The notes under the pieces were generated by a model. That model searched no databases and was not told where the DNA came from. It worked only from the letters and a program-made list of their open reading frames with translations. From Spirochaetales bacterium (lineage in GTDB: Bacteria; Spirochaetota; Spirochaetia; Sphaerochaetales; Sphaerochaetaceae): DNA of 5,719 bases. Of this stretch, positions 5,148-5,719 are shown piece after piece. Each line of letters begins with the position of its first letter. Within the stretch, counting starts at the first letter, position 1. Location: assembly GCA_017614625.1 (NCBI GenBank), contig JAGABK010000173.1, forward strand, positions 1-5,719. The letters run 5' to 3'. The position numbers were made by a program, and so were the translations under genes.

Positions 5148-5719
5148 GAAAAAACCGCTTGCTTTCATTGTCTTGTTGTTGCTTTCGGTTCTGATTGCCT
5201 CAGACATCTGGGCCGGATCAAATGAAAGGGATTATCTGAAAAGACCTCTTGTCGAGTATGCCGTCCAGTTTCCTACCATTTCCTGGCTTGATGTCAAAGT
5301 CCCGGTGGTTTCCTTCAATAATGCCACTCTCATTGCTGAAAGCTGGTTCAGATGCAACACGCTTTTCTTCAACCGCAGTACTTCGTTCTATGAAATTGCA
5401 CTCTGTGCCTGTATGGACTTCTCTCTTCCTGTTTTCTACACCTCTGATCTTGATTTGATTGCAGGAGTTGGTGCGGCATACACCGGACCACAGGGAGACG
5501 AATTGACCGTTCCTCTGATTGTTCCTTTTGTCGCCAGATTGAAGATGAGGAATCATTTTGCAGTGGCCATGACTGCAGATTTTCTCCTATATGGAAACGG
5601 ATGCTCAATGGACGCGGGCATGAAACTTCAAGTCCTGCCGTTTGATTTCAATCTTTCAATAGATGCAGGTTTGAATTACACCGGAACCCTTTTGTGGAAA
5701 GACCCTAAGGTCAGAAACA
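5146..5719 (+). CDS. Exported protein of unknown function, possibly outer-membrane beta-barrel; 3' end outside window
   Basis: I do not recognise this protein. The frame is open for 191 residues to the window edge. It begins with a clear signal peptide: LKKP, a hydrophobic core AFIVLLLLSVLIAS, and a likely cleavage after IWA (residue 23), so it should leave the cytoplasm. There is no lipobox cysteine. The mature part has short alternating stretches with aromatic residues (SWLDVKVPVVSF, TVPLIVPFVARLKM, FAVAMTADFLLYG, VLPFDFNLSIDAGLNYTG) that resemble transmembrane beta-strands, which suggests an outer-membrane barrel; this is inference. Four cysteines (70, 87, 89, 153) are unusual for a barrel. 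It starts at TTG behind a good ribosome binding site, 42 nt after lnt. Codon use is more T- and A-ending (GTT, CTT, ATT, TTG) than in lnt, so expression level or history may differ. Confidence 0.75.
   Translation, partial: MKKPLAFIVLLLLSVLIASDIWAGSNERDYLKRPLVEYAVQFPTISWLDVKVPVVSFNNATLIAESWFRCNTLFFNRSTSFYEIALCACMDFSLPVFYTSDLDLIAGVGAAYTGPQGDELTVPLIVPFVARLKMRNHFAVAMTADFLLYGNGCSMDAGMKLQVLPFDFNLSIDAGLNYTGTLLWKDPKVRN

Noticed and set aside
5218..5556. 112-codon frame on the minus strand opposite the last gene
   Set aside because: The plus-strand frame has a proper ribosome binding site and signal peptide and remains open to the edge; the minus frame has neither.

Overview
The window most likely comes from a spirochaete (Spirochaetota), probably a Sphaerochaeta- or Treponema-like lineage with a GC-leaning genome. 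The main evidence is the order rpsT (S20), HU/IHF-family protein, lnt. From memory, Treponema pallidum has the same three-gene order and Borrelia pairs rpsT with its HU-like gene hbb. A RicT/PSP1 protein and a family-3 amino-acid ABC transporter fit this. The assignment is inference from gene order and protein character; no marker gene was searched.

Layout. On the minus strand, positions 1-1222 carry an amino-acid uptake operon: a periplasmic solute-binding protein followed 11 nt later by an inner-membrane permease that runs off the left edge. A 268-bp divergent intergenic region (1223-1490) follows. It holds a minus-strand terminator-like hairpin, with a competing hairpin that could make it an attenuator, and a small palindrome. 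At 1491 on the plus strand starts a RicT/YaaT-like PSP1 protein with no visible ribosome binding site and an unusual cysteine-containing acidic insertion. A 123-bp gap with a good sigma70-type promoter precedes rpsT, the HU/IHF-family gene and lnt, which are tightly spaced. A secreted protein of unknown function starts at a TTG 42 nt after lnt and runs off the right edge.

How the parts relate. S20 and the HU-like protein are abundant housekeeping products, whereas Lnt, the last enzyme of lipoprotein maturation, is normally needed at low level. Two adjacent 10-bp-class hairpins, the second followed by a T-rich tract, lie inside the first 25 codons of the lnt frame. They look like a terminator or attenuator that would separate high expression of rpsT-HU from low expression of lnt, and they make the lnt start uncertain. 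The last gene has a signal peptide and strand-rich sequence and differs in codon use from lnt.

I see no CRISPR array, mobile element, tRNA or rRNA, and no clearly new multi-gene system. The points most worth checking are the lnt-internal hairpins, the possible attenuator upstream of the transporter, the RicT insertion, and the SD-less start of the RicT-like gene.
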